Part shown: positions 7,171-9,649 of the stretch, piece by piece
Position numbering within the stretch: position 1 is the stretch's first letter
How the letters are laid out: every line of letters starts with the position of its first letter
NCBI GenBank assembly: GCA_903915485.1
Contig: CAIWTC010000198.1
Span: 1 to 9,649 of the forward strand
Origin: an uncultured Ignavibacteriales bacterium
GTDB taxonomy: Bacteria; Bacteroidota; Ignavibacteria; Ignavibacteriales; Ignavibacteriaceae
DNA length: 9,649 bases
Direction: 5' to 3'
Position numbers and translations under genes: made by a program
Notes under the pieces: model-generated
The model's input: the letters and a program-made list of their open reading frames with translations, nothing else
What the model was told of the DNA's origin: nothing
The model's database searches: none

Positions 7171-8212
7171 ATACCAGTCCTTCGTTGACATTTAAGATAT
7201 CTTTTCGGATAAAAGCTAATTTCATTAACAGTTCTTTTGTTCCTTCAAGATCCAATCTTGTAGTATTGTGGGAAGTGTACTCCTCAGTATTAATCAAGTC
7301 AGATTCGCCAATAGTGAAATACTTATTATAATTTAGATCTCTTGTATCAGCAGGAATTCTGAAGTAATCTTTTAAGTCTTCTGCCTTTGCCATTTCTTCC
7401 CTGCTGACTAAAGTCTCATATATTTTTTCTCCGTGGCGGGCTCCGATAATATTTATCTTGCTTTTTGATTTATACATATCCAGCAAGGCTTCTGCCAAAA
7501 CCTGGATTGTAGCCGCAGGTGATTTTTGAACAAAAATATCTCCCGAATTACCATTTGTAAAAGCAAACATAACTAACTCTACTGCATCTTCGAGCGTCAT
7601 CATGTATCGCGTCATTTCGGGTTCCGTTATTGTAAGCGGTTCTCCATTTTTTATTTGGTTAACAAACAACGGGATAACCGAACCGCGTGAGGCCATAACA
7701 TTTCCGTATCGTGTACCGCAGTAAACAGTTCCGCTGCCATTTTTTTCTCTTGACTTTGCAACCATTATTTTTTCCGACAGGGCCTTAGACATTCCCATCG
7801 CATTAATAGGATATACTGCTTTATCCGTGCTGAGAACAACAACCCTTTTTACACCATGCTCAGAAGCAGAGTCAAGCACATTCTGGCAGCCCAAAATATT
7901 TGTTTTAACCGCTTCAACCGGGAAAAACTCACAAGAAGGAACTTGCTTCAGTGCTGCGGCTTGAAAAACATAGTCGACACCGCGCATTGCATTATCAATG
8001 CTCCTTTTGTCCCTAACATCTCCAATATAATATTGAATTTTAGGGTTCTTGTAAAATTGGCGCATATCATCCTGTTTTTTTTCATCACGGCTGAAGATGC
8101 GAATTTCTTTAATGTCAGTATCCAAAAACCTGCGCAGTACTGCGTTTCCAAATGAGCCTGTGCCCCCGGTGATTAAGAGACTTTGACCATCTAATTCATT
8201 TTTATTTTTCAT
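7160..8212 (-). CDS. capE: CapE/FnlA-type UDP-N-acetylglucosamine 4,6-dehydratase/5-epimerase
   Basis: The 350-residue protein is a complete extended short-chain dehydrogenase/reductase of the polysaccharide biosynthesis family. It carries the nucleotide-binding loop GGTGSFG (16-22), the STDK motif (128-131) and, in place of the usual YxxxK, MGMSK (139-143). A Met in that position is characteristic of the CapE/FnlA/WbjB inverting branch, as opposed to FlaA1/PseB-type dehydratases with Tyr. Family knowledge: this enzyme starts UDP-L-FucNAc synthesis by dehydrating UDP-GlcNAc at C4/C6 and epimerising it at C5, giving a 4-keto-6-deoxy sugar. The ATG shares an ATGA overlap with the polymerase stop and has no evident Shine-Dalgarno, so translational coupling is likely. 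The next two genes are capF and capG in pathway order, which strongly supports the assignment over a generic dehydratase. Confidence 0.95.
   Translation of the reverse strand: MKNKNELDGQSLLITGGTGSFGNAVLRRFLDTDIKEIRIFSRDEKKQDDMRQFYKNPKIQYYIGDVRDKRSIDNAMRGVDYVFQAAALKQVPSCEFFPVEAVKTNILGCQNVLDSASEHGVKRVVVLSTDKAVYPINAMGMSKALSEKIMVAKSREKNGSGTVYCGTRYGNVMASRGSVIPLFVNQIKNGEPLTITEPEMTRYMMTLEDAVELVMFAFTNGNSGDIFVQKSPAATIQVLAEALLDMYKSKSKINIIGARHGEKIYETLVSREEMAKAEDLKDYFRIPADTRDLNYNKYFTIGESDLINTEEYTSHNTTRLDLEGTKELLMKLAFIRKDILNVNEGLVYAP
7178..7183 (-). promoter_or_regulatory. Shine-Dalgarno sequence deciding the capF start
   Basis: Read on the minus strand this is GAAGGA, separated by 7 nt (ctggtat) from the ATG at 7168-7170. 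It is one of the few strong ribosome-binding sites in the window, lies within the 3' end of capE, and supports the shorter capF over the ATG at 7191. Confidence 0.65.
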
Positions 8213-9465
8213 ATATTTTGCTGGTTTGTTAATATTCTATCACGATATAAAATTACTGAAAGAGGGAAAATTGAGAAGAACAAAGTTCCCGGATTTGCAT
8301 AGGTTACATTGAAAAATGCAACAAATAAGAAGTATAAATAGTAAATAAGCATCTGATTCGAAATAGGGTCTTTTTTATTCTTAACAGCTGTTTTAATTCC
8401 AAAAATCAAAATAGTAATGTGAAAAACAAACCCTAAAGCTCCCTCTGTCACCAAAATTTGCATGAAGAAATTATGGAAGATGTTAACAAAATTCATGTTT
8501 TGCGAAACAGCGTTACTAAAGTTTGTAGTGTTAAAGTTAAGACCAAAAAGCCAGTTATCCCGGAACAACTCCGCCCCAAATTCCCACCCTACAATTCTTG
8601 AAGCTAAATTGCCGGTTTGAGTATCTGCACTTGTAAATCTTTCAACGAAATCAGCACCTATTCCCGATAACTGTGTCATTACAAATCCGCCCAGGGCAAA
8701 ATAAATAGCAGACTTATATATTCTTAAATTTTTCCCTTTATCCTTTGAAATCAAAAATGCCATTGCAACAATAAACAAAACCGCATTAAACACCGAGCGG
8801 TGCGCTATAAATACAATACCAAGCAAGGAAGTAAACAACAAAAATAAATTGTTTCCTTTTCTGCTCTTATTCATCAACTCCAGACTATTAGTCAGAGTAA
8901 ACCCATACAATAAAGTTGCGCCAACCCATCCGTATCGTTTGTTTCCCGTTTCCGTAAGAGAATATATTCCCAAAATGAAGTTACTTAAATGAAAAACAAA
9001 TATTATTAACGATGAATAACTTACAATTCTAAAATATTTATCAAGGTTTTTCATTCTTGGCAACACCCACCAGGCAAAGAACGGAATAATGATAAAATAA
9101 ATTCGCTGAACTATATTCCTAAGAACATTCTGCACTGTTAAGTTTGATTTATTATCCACCAAAGAGAGCACAAATATAACAGTGAATTCATAAATCACAT
9201 ATGCAAATATAGCCTTAAAAACGGCTCTTGCTTGTTTGCTTTCCTGCAGAATATTATGATTATATGCAATAAAACTATAAACTAAGGATGGGAAAATAAC
9301 TGCGTCGGTTAGGCCTAATGTAATTCCAAAAAATATCAAATTCAGAGTAGTGAACTCTTCTTGCAAAATTCCTCCTGCAACGGCACATCCTGCTAAAAAC
9401 AAAAATATTAACGCCGCAAATACGTTTTTTCTTGGCTGTTTAATTTGACTTATTACTTCTGACAT
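8209..9465 (-). CDS. O-antigen polymerase/ligase family polytopic membrane protein (Wzy- or WaaL-like)
   Basis: The 418-residue protein is very hydrophobic, with about 11-12 membrane segments (roughly residues 14-34, 42-68, 82-103, 118-137, 147-170, 180-195, 206-240, 250-266, 343-360, 372-390 and 392-407). Between residues about 267 and 342 is a long hydrophilic loop. Near its end, SRIVGWEFGAELFRDNWLFG (289-308) is followed by HNFFMQILVTEGALGF (331-346). An R...W...FG segment followed by an HN..x(n)..EGxxG segment is typical of the Wzy_C O-antigen ligase/polymerase superfamily. Members polymerise undecaprenyl-linked repeat units or transfer glycans at the periplasmic face of the inner membrane. 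Polymerase and ligase cannot be told apart by eye; the location inside an assembly cluster favours Wzy. The ATG start has no clear Shine-Dalgarno but lies 3 nt from the preceding stop. The TGA stop overlaps the capE ATG. Confidence 0.82.
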   Translation of the reverse strand: MSEVISQIKQPRKNVFAALIFLFLAGCAVAGGILQEEFTTLNLIFFGITLGLTDAVIFPSLVYSFIAYNHNILQESKQARAVFKAIFAYVIYEFTVIFVLSLVDNKSNLTVQNVLRNIVQRIYFIIIPFFAWWVLPRMKNLDKYFRIVSYSSLIIFVFHLSNFILGIYSLTETGNKRYGWVGATLLYGFTLTNSLELMNKSRKGNNLFLLFTSLLGIVFIAHRSVFNAVLFIVAMAFLISKDKGKNLRIYKSAIYFALGGFVMTQLSGIGADFVERFTSADTQTGNLASRIVGWEFGAELFRDNWLFGLNFNTTNFSNAVSQNMNFVNIFHNFFMQILVTEGALGFVFHITILIFGIKTAVKNKKDPISNQMLIYYLYFLFVAFFNVTYANPGTLFFSIFPLSVILYRDRILTNQQNI

Positions 9466-9468
9466 TAA

Positions 9469-9649
9469 TTATGAGTTTTTATAATACTGTGATAAAAATT
9501 TGGGCATATCTTGAAAGAGAAGAAAGTTCTTCCTTAATTCAGATTCATCAAAATCCCACCATTTAATTTCCAATAGCCGGTTAATTGTCTCAGCATCGAA
9601 TCTTTTTTTAATAACTTTAGCCGGAACTCCGCCAACAATTGTATAAGGT
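9469..9649 (-). CDS. CatB/Vat-type hexapeptide-repeat O-acetyltransferase, C-terminal part only
   Basis: This is the 3' end of a gene cut by the window edge; 59 codons plus a TAA stop (9469-9471) are visible. The visible protein begins PYTIVGGVPAKVIKKRF and continues with INRLLEIKWWDF. A [PYxIVGGxPAKVIxxRF] stretch followed by a WW[DN][FW] segment is the usual C-terminal end of left-handed beta-helix acetyltransferases of the xenobiotic/streptogramin (CatB, Vat) type. In polysaccharide loci such proteins usually transfer acetyl from acetyl-CoA to a sugar hydroxyl or amino group, in the cytoplasm. The active-site histidine and the hexapeptide coils lie outside the window, so activity cannot be judged. 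It sits 3 nt upstream of the polymerase-like gene. The family call is firm; the acceptor sugar is unknown. Confidence 0.85.
   Translation of the reverse strand, partial: PYTIVGGVPAKVIKKRFDAETINRLLEIKWWDFDESELRKNFLLFQDMPKFLSQYYKNS

Larger units (their letters stand above)
1..9649 (-). other. Polysaccharide biosynthesis operon (interior segment, one transcription unit)
   Basis: All nine genes point the same way with almost no space between them. Junctions in transcription order are: acetyltransferase/polymerase 3 nt gap; polymerase/capE 4-nt ATGA-type overlap (8209-8212); capE/capF 11-nt overlap with the preferred capF start; capF/capG 3 nt; capG/GT4 3 nt; GT4/asnB 1 nt; asnB/pseudogene 0 nt; pseudogene frame/GT2 overlapping by 17-20 nt. 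No gap is long enough for a promoter or a rho-independent terminator, and none was seen, so the promoter must lie upstream of 9649 and the terminator beyond position 1. Single-operon status is inferred from this spacing. No stretch over 300 bases lacks a gene. Confidence 0.85.

Noticed and set aside
7856..8155. Open frames on both strands (99 codons plus, 67 codons minus) within capE.
   Set aside because: The region encodes conserved CapE motifs in the main frame; the other frames are by-products of its composition.
1..9649. CRISPR arrays, tRNA/rRNA genes, insertion sequences or transposase remnants near the broken gene.
   Set aside because: No regularly spaced repeats, terminal inverted repeats, transposase motifs or RNA-gene signatures were seen on either strand.

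Overview
The window is the interior of a surface-polysaccharide (O-antigen, capsule or exopolysaccharide) biosynthesis operon. Every gene lies on the minus strand, so transcription runs from position 9649 towards 1. The DNA is AT-rich and few genes have strong Shine-Dalgarno sequences. With the protein types, this fits a Bacteroidota/Ignavibacteriota-like bacterium, but that placement is a low-confidence inference: there is no rRNA or other phylogenetic marker here.

In transcription order: (1) the last 59 codons of a CatB/Vat-type hexapeptide O-acetyltransferase, cut by the window edge; (2) a polytopic membrane protein of the O-antigen polymerase/ligase type (8209-9465); (3-5) a complete capE-capF-capG (fnlABC-type) cassette that makes UDP-N-acetyl-L-fucosamine from UDP-GlcNAc (8212 down to 4906); (6) a GT4-type glycosyltransferase with a GTG start (3667-4902); (7) a glutamine-dependent asparagine-synthetase-like amidotransferase (1806-3665); (8) a decayed gene related to the DUF288/STELLO glycosyltransferase family (901-1805), broken by at least two 1-nt frameshifts and an in-frame TAA; (9) a GT2 glycosyltransferase (15-917).

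Junctions run from 11- to 20-nt overlaps to gaps of at most 3 nt, so one polycistronic mRNA with coupled translation is likely. There is no intergenic stretch that could hold a promoter, terminator or RNA gene, and I saw no tRNA, rRNA, CRISPR array, insertion sequence or sizeable repeat.

Together the genes suggest a repeat unit containing L-FucNAc. At least two glycosyltransferases (GT4, GT2) would add sugars, and acetylation and possibly amidation would decorate them. The membrane protein would polymerise the units or transfer the finished chain. A flippase (Wzx), chain-length regulator (Wzz) and initiating phosphoglycosyltransferase are not present and presumably lie outside. I found no clearly new system. 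The most unusual element is the broken STELLO/DUF288-like gene.
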